Assembly: GCA_947168515.1 (NCBI GenBank) | Contig: CAMVMF010000009.1 | Location: 1 to 64,000, forward strand | DNA length: 64,000 nucleotides | From: an uncultured Bacteroidales bacterium | Lineage (GTDB): Bacteria > Bacteroidota > Bacteroidia > Bacteroidales > P3 | Reading direction: 5' to 3' | Part shown: piece by piece, positions 54,078 through 62,591 of the stretch | How the letters are laid out: each line of letters opens with the position of its first letter | Position numbering within the stretch: the first letter of the stretch is position 1 | Position numbers and translations under genes: made by a program | The notes under the pieces: generated by a model | What the model was told of the DNA's origin: nothing | The model's input: only the letters and a program-made list of their open reading frames with translations | The model's database searches: none

Positions 54078-54908
54078 ATGAAAATAGATAAATTGTTTTT
54101 TGGAGCAATTGCATTTGCTTTGATGTTTGCTTCATGCAAGCCTGCCGAAGAAATTGCATACATTGCTGATGCCCAACGCGACTCTGCTTTTGCCTTGAAG
54201 GGTCAGTTCTCAGGTGGTATTCAGGCCAATGACCTGCTGAGCATCTATGTAGAGAGCCAAACTCCTGAGTCCACTATCCAATTCAATCAGGAGACCAACA
54301 AGATTGCGGTTTTGACAGATGGCAGTAGCCGTACGGTCCTGAACTCGGGAAGCACCACGGTCTCTGGTTATCTAGTCAATCATGACGGTGACATTATTTT
54401 CCCTGTCTTAGGCAAGATTCATGTCCTGGGCCTTACGCATAATGAGTTGGCTACCTTGATTGAGAATCAGCTCGTCAGCCAAGGACATATCAACGACCCT
54501 GTGGTTACGGTGAAGTTGATGAATTTCAAGGTTTGTGTGCTCGGAGATGTTACCCGTCCGGGTCAGTTGGTTGTTGCCGGTGAGCGTCTGACCATTTTTG
54601 AAGCATTGAGTATGGTGGGCGACCTTACGATCTACGGCCAGCGCCACAATGTGACCATTATTCGTGAGGAGAATGGTGTGCGTACCATTGGCGAAATAGA
54701 CCTTTCTTCCAAATCGGTGTTTGACTCACCGTATTATTACCTACACCAGAATGATGTTATTTATGTGGAACCCAACATGCGTAAGAAGAAGAATGCTGAG
54801 CGTGATCCTATGACTATGACCTATATCTCCAGTGCCGTGTCTATCGTTTCCGTTCTTTCGTCGGTGTTCTACTACTACATCCTGTCTAGATACTACCTTG
54901 ACAGATAG
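54078..54908 (+). CDS. Wza-like outer-membrane polysaccharide export lipoprotein, second copy
   Basis: A 276-aa protein with lipobox FASC (Cys20). A polysaccharide-export domain (GGIQANDLLSIYVESQTPES) is followed by a SLBB-like part (CVLGDVTRPGQLVVAGERLTIFEALSMVGDL) and a C-terminal hydrophobic stretch. The ATG at 54078 is chosen over a TTG 6 bp upstream. It is paralogous to the protein at 28149 but carries the more typical SLBB sequence. It pairs with the Wzc downstream. Confidence 0.9.
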   Translation: MKIDKLFFGAIAFALMFASCKPAEEIAYIADAQRDSAFALKGQFSGGIQANDLLSIYVESQTPESTIQFNQETNKIAVLTDGSSRTVLNSGSTTVSGYLVNHDGDIIFPVLGKIHVLGLTHNELATLIENQLVSQGHINDPVVTVKLMNFKVCVLGDVTRPGQLVVAGERLTIFEALSMVGDLTIYGQRHNVTIIREENGVRTIGEIDLSSKSVFDSPYYYLHQNDVIYVEPNMRKKKNAERDPMTMTYISSAVSIVSVLSSVFYYYILSRYYLDR

Positions 54909-54946
54909 TGCATCATAATTAATCAAGAAATAAAGTACTTACATTT

Positions 54947-57463
54947 ATGGATAATCAGCAACAATTACGAAACACACAGAATGCCCAAGGGGGCAATGTG
55001 AATCAGCAAGAGGCTGAAAACACTATCTCCTTGCGCGATATTGTGTTCTTAGTTATCAACAACTGGTATTGGTTCGCTCTTTCACTGTTTATTTGTTTGG
55101 TGGTTGCCGGTGTGGTGTACAAATCCAAACCTAAGGCTTATGAGTATACCACTACCATCTTGGTTCGCGACGAGTCTAATCAAGGAAAATATCAGTCGCG
55201 GAACATGGATGCCATATTCAATAGCATGGGTATGGACAACAGCTGGCACTCCTTGGAGAACGAAATCTATTTGATTAAGTCCACCGCAATTACCAAAAGT
55301 GTCGTTGAAAATCTCGAATTGAACAAAGGCTGTGACCGTACCGGTTTCTTCACGAAAATTTCCTATTATAAGGATCGGCCTATCGAGATGAGGGTTTATG
55401 CACGTCCCTATGAAGACAACCCCAATGTGATTCCGGAAGTCAGTTTCTATGCTGACGTCACGCCCATCGACCAAAATAGTTATGAGTATACGGTTACTTC
55501 CGTTAACGGCGTAAAGATGGAAAAGAAGGGCAAAGCCCATTTTACCGACCGTGTGAAAATCGATAAAGATGGGTATGTCGAGTTTTCTGTCGACAAGACC
55601 GAATACTTCTCCCAGAGAAACTATAAGGTAACATACATGATGTACCAGGTCCCCGTCATGACCAAAGCCTATCAGTTGGCAAGAGGAATTGCTGTTTCTC
55701 GTGTCGATAAGATGGCTTCGGTTGTCTCCATTGTCTATACCGACAACAATGAGATGAGGGCCAAAGATATTGTGGATGCAATCGTGGTGGCTTATAACGA
55801 AGATGGCACGAATGATAAAAAGGCTATTGCCGAAAAGACCGAACAGTTTGTTTCAGAACGTATTGCTCTTATTTCGGGTCAGTTGGAAGATGTTGACTCC
55901 CAAGTCGAGCAGTTGAAGAAGAGTTCGGGTCTGCCCGATTTAAATACCGCCTCAGGTACCATTCTTCAAACCGGTACCCGTTATGCCGAAGAGGTTAATA
56001 GTTTGGAGGCCGAGCTGCAACTGATTAAAACGATTAGGGATTATCTGAACAACCCCGCCAACAAGGAAGAGTTGATTCCTGCTAACGTCGGTATTTCCGA
56101 TGGTGGAATTCAGAGTATGATAGCACAGTACAACGATCAGGTGCTTCAGTATCGCAAACTTCTCAACAACGCCGGTCCCAATAACCCCGGTGTTCGCAAC
56201 CTCGTGCAACGGATGGAAGCTGGTAGAAATAATATCATTTCTTCTGTAAACAATCTGATCACTTCTGTAAGTGTGCGCCTCCGTACGGCAAGGTCGCAAG
56301 AGGCCCGTGCACAGGGTCAGATTTATGCTATGCCCACCCAGACCAAAGCTGTTAATGAGGTAACCCGTGAGCAGAAAATTAAAGAGGAACTGTACCTCTA
56401 CCTGTTGAGCAAGCGCGAGGAGAATGCCATGAACCTGGCCGTGACAATCAACAACGCAAAGGTGGTGGAACCCGGCACACGTTCTAATCTGGGTCCCCAC
56501 TTGTCGATGCACATCCTTGTTGGTTTGCTGGCAGGTGCTGCTCTGCCCGCTCTTATCATGTTCTGCATCAACTTCTTCAATGTTAAGCTCCGCTCCAAGA
56601 CCGACCTTGAAAGAGCGCTCACTATTCCTATCTTGGGAGAGATACCCCAGAAGCCCGAAGCCCGTGCCAACGATGAAATCATCGTTACCGCCAACGGTAC
56701 CGATGTGGTTACCGAGGCATTCCGAATATTACATTCGAATATACCGTTCTTCCTAAAGGAGGGACAGAAAGTCATCCAGACTGTCTCCACCGTCCCTGGT
56801 GAGGGTAAATCCTATGTGGCTCTTAACTTAGCTCTCTCGTTGGCCTATTTGGGCAAGAAGACCATCTTGGTTGACTGCGACTTGCGTAAACGTAGCCTGT
56901 CCAAGACCATTGACCGCAACAACCGCATGGGTCTTATCCATTATATGTTAGGCAAGGAGACCGACATGTCCAAGATTGTCATGCACAGCGAGACATCGCC
57001 CGATCTGGATTACATCGTTTGCGAAAAGACCCCGCCAAACGCAACCCAGTTATTGCTCGACGACAAAATGGACAAATTGGTTGACTTCCTCCGTCCCAAC
57101 TATGACTACATTATTCTTGACTCCACACCTGCTCAGATTGTTGCAGATTCCTCAATCATCAATCATTGTGCAGATTTGACCACCTATATCACTCGTGTGG
57201 GTTATTTGAATAAGAGTTCTTTCCCATTCATCCAGGAATTGTCTGATAAGGGTAAGTTCAAAAATATGGCTATCATCATGACCGACGTCCCGTTGATTAA
57301 GCGTCGTTACGGTGGCTATGGTTACGGTTACGGCTATGGTTACGGCTATGGTTACGGTTACGGCTATGGTTACGGTTACGGCTATGGCTACGGTTACGGC
57401 TATGGCTACGGCTATGGTAGCGATAGCGATGACGACAAGAAGAAAAAGAAGAGCGAGGATTAA
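54947..57463 (+). CDS. Wzc-like co-polymerase and tyrosine kinase with a (GY)17 tail
   Basis: An 838-aa protein. The Wzz helix lies at ~43-62 (WFALSLFICLVVAGVVY), a long coiled region follows, and the second helix is near ~525-545. The BY-kinase part has Walker A PGEGKS (K621), A' TILVDCDLRKRS and B YIILDSTPAQ. The C-terminus has seventeen Gly-Tyr repeats (residues 790-823), then a short acidic stretch and a Lys run. It controls chain length by tail phosphorylation, like the first Wzc; its tail is longer by six repeats. Confidence 0.9.
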   Translation: MDNQQQLRNTQNAQGGNVNQQEAENTISLRDIVFLVINNWYWFALSLFICLVVAGVVYKSKPKAYEYTTTILVRDESNQGKYQSRNMDAIFNSMGMDNSWHSLENEIYLIKSTAITKSVVENLELNKGCDRTGFFTKISYYKDRPIEMRVYARPYEDNPNVIPEVSFYADVTPIDQNSYEYTVTSVNGVKMEKKGKAHFTDRVKIDKDGYVEFSVDKTEYFSQRNYKVTYMMYQVPVMTKAYQLARGIAVSRVDKMASVVSIVYTDNNEMRAKDIVDAIVVAYNEDGTNDKKAIAEKTEQFVSERIALISGQLEDVDSQVEQLKKSSGLPDLNTASGTILQTGTRYAEEVNSLEAELQLIKTIRDYLNNPANKEELIPANVGISDGGIQSMIAQYNDQVLQYRKLLNNAGPNNPGVRNLVQRMEAGRNNIISSVNNLITSVSVRLRTARSQEARAQGQIYAMPTQTKAVNEVTREQKIKEELYLYLLSKREENAMNLAVTINNAKVVEPGTRSNLGPHLSMHILVGLLAGAALPALIMFCINFFNVKLRSKTDLERALTIPILGEIPQKPEARANDEIIVTANGTDVVTEAFRILHSNIPFFLKEGQKVIQTVSTVPGEGKSYVALNLALSLAYLGKKTILVDCDLRKRSLSKTIDRNNRMGLIHYMLGKETDMSKIVMHSETSPDLDYIVCEKTPPNATQLLLDDKMDKLVDFLRPNYDYIILDSTPAQIVADSSIINHCADLTTYITRVGYLNKSSFPFIQELSDKGKFKNMAIIMTDVPLIKRRYGGYGYGYGYGYGYGYGYGYGYGYGYGYGYGYGYGYGSDSDDDKKKKKSED
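57314..57415 (+). repeat. Tandem (GGN TAY)17 repeat coding Gly-Tyr
   Basis: Seventeen 6-bp units with a GGCTATGGTTAC-like theme, as in the first Wzc. The paralogues share the motif but differ in unit number and codon order. Confidence 0.95.
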
Positions 57464-57486
57464 TTGATACATATTATTAATAGAAT

Positions 57487-58365
57487 ATGAAGGGAATTGT
57501 TCTAGCAGGCGGGTCTGGTACCCGCCTGTACCCTATTACTAAGGGCGTTAGCAAACAGCTTTTGCCAATATACGATAAACCGATGGTCTATTATCCCATT
57601 TCGGCTCTGATGCTGGCCGGTATAAGGGATATTCTGATTATTTCTACACCTTATGACCTCCCGGGGTTTAAACGTTTATTGGGCGATGGATCCGACTATG
57701 GTGTCCATTTTTCCTATGCCGAACAGCCTTCTCCCGATGGCTTGGCTCAGGCTTTTATCATTGGTGAGGAGTTTATTGGTGATGATTCTGTTTGTCTGGT
57801 TTTAGGAGACAACATCTTCCAAGGCAATGGCTTCAGCAAGCTTTTGCGCGATTCTGTTGAGGCTGCCGAACATGAGAAGAAAGCCACCGTTTTTGGCTAC
57901 TGGGTGGCTGACCCCGAGCGGTATGGCGTGGCTGAGTTCGACCAAAATGGCAATGTGCTTTCCATTGAAGAAAAGCCCAAGGAGCCAAAATCTAATTATG
58001 CTGTTGTCGGACTCTATTTCTATCCCAACAAAGTAGTTCAGGTGGCCAAGGGTATCAAACCCTCTGCCAGAGGTGAGTTGGAAATCACTTCCGTTAATCA
58101 GAGATTCTTGCAAGATGGTGAGTTGAAGGTCCAGATAATGGGCCGTGGTTTTGCATGGCTTGATACCGGAACCCACGATTCCTTGGCAGAGGCTTCAACC
58201 TTCATCGAGGTTATTGAGAAACGACAAGGGCTCAAAGTTGCCTGTTTGGAGAGCATAGCCTATGAAAAAGGGTGGATTACCGCTGCCGATTTACAACGTA
58301 TTGCACAGCCTATGGCCAAGAATCAGTATGGCCAGTATCTACTGAATCTTATCAAAGAGCAGTAG
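57487..58365 (+). CDS. rfbA: Glucose-1-phosphate thymidylyltransferase
   Basis: A 292-aa enzyme of normal length: [44 protein letters not shown] and [10 protein letters not shown]. It makes dTDP-glucose, the first step to dTDP-rhamnose and dTDP-amino sugars. It is 23 bp after the second wzc. rfbB is not in the window. Confidence 0.97.
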   Translation: MKGIVLAGGSGTRLYPITKGVSKQLLPIYDKPMVYYPISALMLAGIRDILIISTPYDLPGFKRLLGDGSDYGVHFSYAEQPSPDGLAQAFIIGEEFIGDDSVCLVLGDNIFQGNGFSKLLRDSVEAAEHEKKATVFGYWVADPERYGVAEFDQNGNVLSIEEKPKEPKSNYAVVGLYFYPNKVVQVAKGIKPSARGELEITSVNQRFLQDGELKVQIMGRGFAWLDTGTHDSLAEASTFIEVIEKRQGLKVACLESIAYEKGWITAADLQRIAQPMAKNQYGQYLLNLIKEQ

Positions 58366-58392
58366 CTGAAAGATAAAGCAAAGTTTGATTGA

Positions 58393-58950
58393 ATGGAAGT
58401 TATCAAAACTAAAATAGAAGGAGTTCTCATAATAGAACCTCGCGTATTTGGCGACGACCGAGGCTATTTCTTTGAGAGTTTTAATGCCCGTGAATTTGCC
58501 GAGAAGACGAACCTGCAAGTGAACTTCGTTCAGGACAACGAGTCGATGTCCCATTATGGTGTTGTCCGTGGATTGCATTTTCAGCAGCCTCCCTATGCCC
58601 AAAGCAAGTTGGTACGTGTGGTGAAAGGTCGAGTCTTAGATATTGCAGTGGATATTCGAGAGGGTTCTCCTACGTATGGAAAGCATGTCTCGGTGGAACT
58701 TACCGAGGATAACCATCGCCAGTTCTTTATGGGTAAGGGATTTGCTCATGGTTTCTCCGTTCTGAGCGATGTGGCTATTTTCCAATATAAGTGCGATGCC
58801 TTCTATGCCCCTCAAAGCGAGGGGGCTATTGCATGGAATGACCCCGACTTGGCTATCGACTGGTGTATACCGGCCGACAAGGTAATCCTTTCGGAGAAAG
58901 ATAAGAAGCATCCGTTCCTCCGTGATTTTAAATCACCTTTTAAATATTGA
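58393..58950 (+). CDS. rfbC: dTDP-4-dehydrorhamnose 3,5-epimerase
   Basis: A 185-aa cupin: EPRVFGDDRGYFFESF, SHYGVVRGLHFQQPPYAQSKLVR (catalytic His), GKGFAHGF and YKCDAFYAPQSEGAIAWND. It acts after RmlB on dTDP-4-keto-6-deoxyglucose. It is in the operon after rfbA. Confidence 0.97.
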   Translation: MEVIKTKIEGVLIIEPRVFGDDRGYFFESFNAREFAEKTNLQVNFVQDNESMSHYGVVRGLHFQQPPYAQSKLVRVVKGRVLDIAVDIREGSPTYGKHVSVELTEDNHRQFFMGKGFAHGFSVLSDVAIFQYKCDAFYAPQSEGAIAWNDPDLAIDWCIPADKVILSEKDKKHPFLRDFKSPFKY

Positions 58951-59004
58951 TAGTAATAACAATAGGGTAGGGCTTTAGTCCCTATTCTTTATATATAGAT
59001 TTGT

Positions 59005-59880
59005 ATGAATATCCTTGTTACTGGGGCCAATGGTCAGCTGGGTACGCATATGCGTCTGATAAGTTCGCATTCTAGTCATCGATATTTTTTTACAGATATC
59101 GAGGAGTTGGACATCACCGACAGGGCGGCAATAGATTCTTTTGTCAAAAAGAATGCTATCCAGGCCATCGTTAATTGTGCTGCCTATACAAATGTCGATA
59201 AGGCAGAGTCGGATGAGGCAACGGCAGACCTAATCAATCACATTGCCGTGGGTTACATGGCCCAGATCATGGCTTCTGTGGATGGTCTTTTGGTGCATGT
59301 TTCCACGGATTATGTTTTTGGAGGAACCATTTACAACACCCCTCTTCCTGAAAATGCTGTCCCCAATCCCACAGGTGCCTATGGACGCACCAAGCTTGCA
59401 GGCGAAAAGGCTGTGATCAATTCGGGGTGTCGTTATATCATTTTCCGTACGGCCTGGCTCTATAGTGAGTATGGAAAGAATTTTTGCAAGACCATGCTCG
59501 TCCTTACAGCCTCTAAACCCAATCTTACTGTCGTGTTCGACCAAGTGGGCACCCCTACCTATGCAGGCGATTTGGCTTCTGCCATTTATACGATTCTTGA
59601 GCATGATTTGGACAAAGGGAATGAGGGTATCTATCATTTTACCAATGAGGGTGTCTGCAGTTGGTTCGACTTTGCCAAGGAAATTGCCCGTCAGTCTGGC
59701 CACACAGATTGCGTAATTCAGCCCTGTCACAGTAGCGAATACCCTACTCCCGTGGTCCGTCCTAGTTTTTCTGTCTTAGACAAGACGTTGTACAAACAGA
59801 CGTTTGGCTTATTCGTTCCTTATTGGGTGGATAGTCTTTCAATATGTTTAAAAGGTTTATTAAATAATAGTACTTTATAA
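59005..59880 (+). CDS. rfbD: dTDP-4-dehydrorhamnose reductase
   Basis: A 291-aa [40 protein letters not shown], and YGRTKLAGE carrying the catalytic Y-x3-K. It makes dTDP-L-rhamnose. Its TAA overlaps the ATG of the next gene by one base. Confidence 0.96.
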   Translation: MNILVTGANGQLGTHMRLISSHSSHRYFFTDIEELDITDRAAIDSFVKKNAIQAIVNCAAYTNVDKAESDEATADLINHIAVGYMAQIMASVDGLLVHVSTDYVFGGTIYNTPLPENAVPNPTGAYGRTKLAGEKAVINSGCRYIIFRTAWLYSEYGKNFCKTMLVLTASKPNLTVVFDQVGTPTYAGDLASAIYTILEHDLDKGNEGIYHFTNEGVCSWFDFAKEIARQSGHTDCVIQPCHSSEYPTPVVRPSFSVLDKTLYKQTFGLFVPYWVDSLSICLKGLLNNSTL

Positions 59881-60440
59881 TGTCTTTACCATTTGTTCAC
59901 GAAAGTAGCTATGTCGACGACGATGTCGTCATAGGCGACGATACCAAGATTTGGCACTTCTGCCATATCCAGCGCGGTGCGCGTATTGGCCAACGTTGTT
60001 CTTTTGGCCAGAATGTCAATGTGGGTAATAATGTAATAATCGGCAATGGTGTCCGCATCCAAAACAATGTGTCCGTGTACGAGGGGGTTGAGATAGAGGA
60101 CAATGTATTCTGCGGCCCTAGCTGTGTATTTACCAATGTCACCACACCTCGCGCACATTTCCCTTGTCATGGTGTCTATGCCAAAACGCTTATCAAAGAA
60201 GGCGCGTCCCTTGGTGCCAATAGTACGGTGGTTTGTGGTCACACTGTCGGACGTTCTGCACTCATTGCTGCCGGCGCCGTGGTCACAAAGAATGTGCCCG
60301 ACTATGCACTGATGGCCGGGGTCCCGGCCCGCCGCATCGGGTGGGTCTGCGAGTGCGGCAAGCGCCTCGACGATTCCCTCAAGTGCTCTTGTGGACGACA
60401 CTATCATTTGTTGCCTGATGGCAATCTGACTCAAGATTGA
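59880..60440 (+). CDS. WbpD/WlbB-like N-acetyltransferase (left-handed beta-helix)
   Basis: A 186-aa hexapeptide protein: [31 protein letters not shown], then repeated [15 protein letters not shown] coils, and [27 protein letters not shown] with a Cys-rich C-terminal tail. This family acetylates the 3-amino group of UDP-3-amino sugars or uronates. It is coupled to rfbD (TAATG). The matching 3-aminotransferase and oxidase genes are not in view. Confidence 0.83.
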   Translation: MSLPFVHESSYVDDDVVIGDDTKIWHFCHIQRGARIGQRCSFGQNVNVGNNVIIGNGVRIQNNVSVYEGVEIEDNVFCGPSCVFTNVTTPRAHFPCHGVYAKTLIKEGASLGANSTVVCGHTVGRSALIAAGAVVTKNVPDYALMAGVPARRIGWVCECGKRLDDSLKCSCGRHYHLLPDGNLTQD

Positions 60441-60468
60441 ACAGTCCCCAACCTAAATATTTTATATC

Positions 60469-61281
60469 GTGAAAAAGAGTTATTTGTTTTTTATCCTCTT
60501 CCTTGTCACCGCCTTGGTGTGTCAGGCTAGACCCAAACCGTCGTGGATGACAGAACTCCCCTTGCCGGGTAACAACACCTATATCTATGTCAAAGAGGCC
60601 GGTCAGGATAATGTACCTTCTGCTTCCTTGAATAGGGCTTTGGTGCATGTCTTTGAAAATACCGCCAAGCGTATTGGTAAGGCCTTTGATGCCGAAGAAG
60701 CCTTCGCTCAATTGCAGGCAGGTGTCAAGTACGAGGATATAGTGCTGCAATATAGTGTGCCCGTTAATTTGGTAGACCACTATACGACCAAAGACAAGAA
60801 CGGCACCTATTGGACCTATGTTTTGTGTCAGGTAAGTGCCAGCAAAGATGTACCCCCGATTTGGGACCGCGGCAAGAATATTGATATGAATTACAATTGG
60901 ACCTGCCTATTTCGTTCCATTGTCCCAGGTGTTGGTCAGATGAGCAAAGGATATACGGGCGAGGGTGTTTTCACCTTGGTTGGCGAAACCTTGCTGGTGG
61001 GTGGTGCCGTCGGATGCTATTTCCTGGCTGAGAATCAATTTGAAAAGATGCAGACCGCTGTCTATGGTGACCAAACATTCAATACGGCGCGTTCCAATTA
61101 CAACACCCTTAAGAGCACACAGTCCTTTTTGTGGGGTGCAGCCGGTGCTCTGTACATCCTTAATTTTGTCAGGGCCTTCACTCTCGACCCTAAATCAACC
61201 ACCAATCTGGCTGTTGCACCTTCCGTCATGAGCTCACCTTATGTTACTGCTCCTACATTAGGACTCACGTTGAAATTCTAA
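60469..61281 (+). CDS. DUF5683-like envelope protein
   Basis: A 270-aa protein from a GTG start, with a signal peptide (KKSYLFFILFLVTALVCQA). The mature half is soluble. The C-terminal half carries FRSIVPGVGQMSKGYTGEG and then two hydrophobic helices, the pattern of DUF5683-type proteins of Bacteroidota. Function unknown. It begins 28 bp after the acetyltransferase and starts a run of envelope genes. Confidence 0.6.
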   Translation: MKKSYLFFILFLVTALVCQARPKPSWMTELPLPGNNTYIYVKEAGQDNVPSASLNRALVHVFENTAKRIGKAFDAEEAFAQLQAGVKYEDIVLQYSVPVNLVDHYTTKDKNGTYWTYVLCQVSASKDVPPIWDRGKNIDMNYNWTCLFRSIVPGVGQMSKGYTGEGVFTLVGETLLVGGAVGCYFLAENQFEKMQTAVYGDQTFNTARSNYNTLKSTQSFLWGAAGALYILNFVRAFTLDPKSTTNLAVAPSVMSSPYVTAPTLGLTLKF

Positions 61282-61312
61282 CATTGCTGCTTCTGCAGCT
61301 CGGTTCCCATTT

Positions 61313-62557
61313 ATGAAAAAGATCTTATTTTTATCTCTTCTGGTTGGATGCGTTGTCTTCTCCTCTTGTATCAAGGACTTGCAGACAAGGGGCGTATATG
61401 AGACCACCCGTTGTTATGGCGTTGTTTTAGATAGCCGAACGGAACAGCCGTTGGCTAATGTCCGCATTGTTACAACCAATCATACTAGTGTGGACGAGAC
61501 GGTCTACTCCCGGTCCGACGGTACTTTCGAAATACCTGTCCATGTCGAGAAACTGAGTGCTGACTATTATATTTATTTTGAGGCTGATACCTTGTACCAA
61601 AGTTTCGAAATCAAGGTGAATGACCTCAAATTGGGTGAAGAAACCTACGACTTGGGGAAGATTTACTTCCTCGGTGCTGTCGTTCCCTCCGTTTATACCA
61701 ATCAGCCGCAAGCCATCACGCCCTCTTCGGCCCATTGTGTGGGTGTTGTCACCGATTTCGGCTTCTCTGAGATTACCGAGCGAGGTTTTGTTTTCGGCAC
61801 AATGCAGTATCCCACCATGAACAATACGGTGGTTACTGTCGACAATGTGAGTGATACCTTTGCAGCTGATCTCACCTTGGCACCCCACACCACCTATTAC
61901 ATCAGAGCCTATGCAGTCAATAGCAAGGGTATCGGTTATGGAAATCAGGTTGCCGTTACTACCCTCAGTGGTCTGCCTGTTGTCACAACGAGTGATGTCT
62001 CCGACATCACTGCTGCTTCTGCTGTCAGCGGCGGTTGCGTGAACAGCAATGGCGGTTTCCCCATTATCTCACGTGGCGTTTGTTGGAGCACCACTGTCAA
62101 TCCTACTATTGCCAATATCCATTCTTCCGATGGTGCCGATACGGGTTGTTTCGTAAGTGAGTTGCTCAATCTCCGTCCGGGTACGACATATTATGTCCGT
62201 GCCTACGCGCAGAATGAGGCTGGCATCTCCTATGGCCCTAATCTCCAATTCACCACCTCCAGCGGTCTCCCCATGGTGACGACCGGATCGGTGAGTAATA
62301 TCAGCCAAACCACAGCCGAAGCTGGCGGCTCGGTCGTCGCCGACGGGGGATTCCCTGTGCTTCGTCGTGGCATTTGTTTCGATACCACTCCCATGCCTAC
62401 CATTGCCAATGCCCATACGACTGATGGTACGGGGCTTGGCGACTATGTCAGCATGATGACTAACCTTATTTCAGGCACCACCTATTATTATCGTGCCTAC
62501 GCCACCAATGGTGTTGGCACGGTCTATGGCACCCAAAACACTTTCGTCACAGAGTGA
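61313..62557 (+). CDS. Surface lipoprotein with a carboxypeptidase-regulatory-like domain and three FN3-like repeats
   Basis: A 414-aa protein with a lipobox at FSSC (Cys19), then a transthyretin-like domain (CYGVVLDSRTEQPLANVRIV). About three ~90-residue repeats follow, each with TTYYIRAYAVNS-type closing (TTYYVRAYAQNE, TTYYYRAYATNG) and a G-V/I-C-W/F start strand. It is probably exposed at the cell surface. Ligand unknown. Confidence 0.72.
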   Translation: MKKILFLSLLVGCVVFSSCIKDLQTRGVYETTRCYGVVLDSRTEQPLANVRIVTTNHTSVDETVYSRSDGTFEIPVHVEKLSADYYIYFEADTLYQSFEIKVNDLKLGEETYDLGKIYFLGAVVPSVYTNQPQAITPSSAHCVGVVTDFGFSEITERGFVFGTMQYPTMNNTVVTVDNVSDTFAADLTLAPHTTYYIRAYAVNSKGIGYGNQVAVTTLSGLPVVTTSDVSDITAASAVSGGCVNSNGGFPIISRGVCWSTTVNPTIANIHSSDGADTGCFVSELLNLRPGTTYYVRAYAQNEAGISYGPNLQFTTSSGLPMVTTGSVSNISQTTAEAGGSVVADGGFPVLRRGICFDTTPMPTIANAHTTDGTGLGDYVSMMTNLISGTTYYYRAYATNGVGTVYGTQNTFVTE

Positions 62558-62591
62558 TTATTTTGTTTATTTTTTAGCAAGGAGAATTAAA

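Noticed and set aside
57152-57472. Antisense frame rich in VTIA repeats
   Set aside because: It is just the reverse reading of the Gly-Tyr repeat array.
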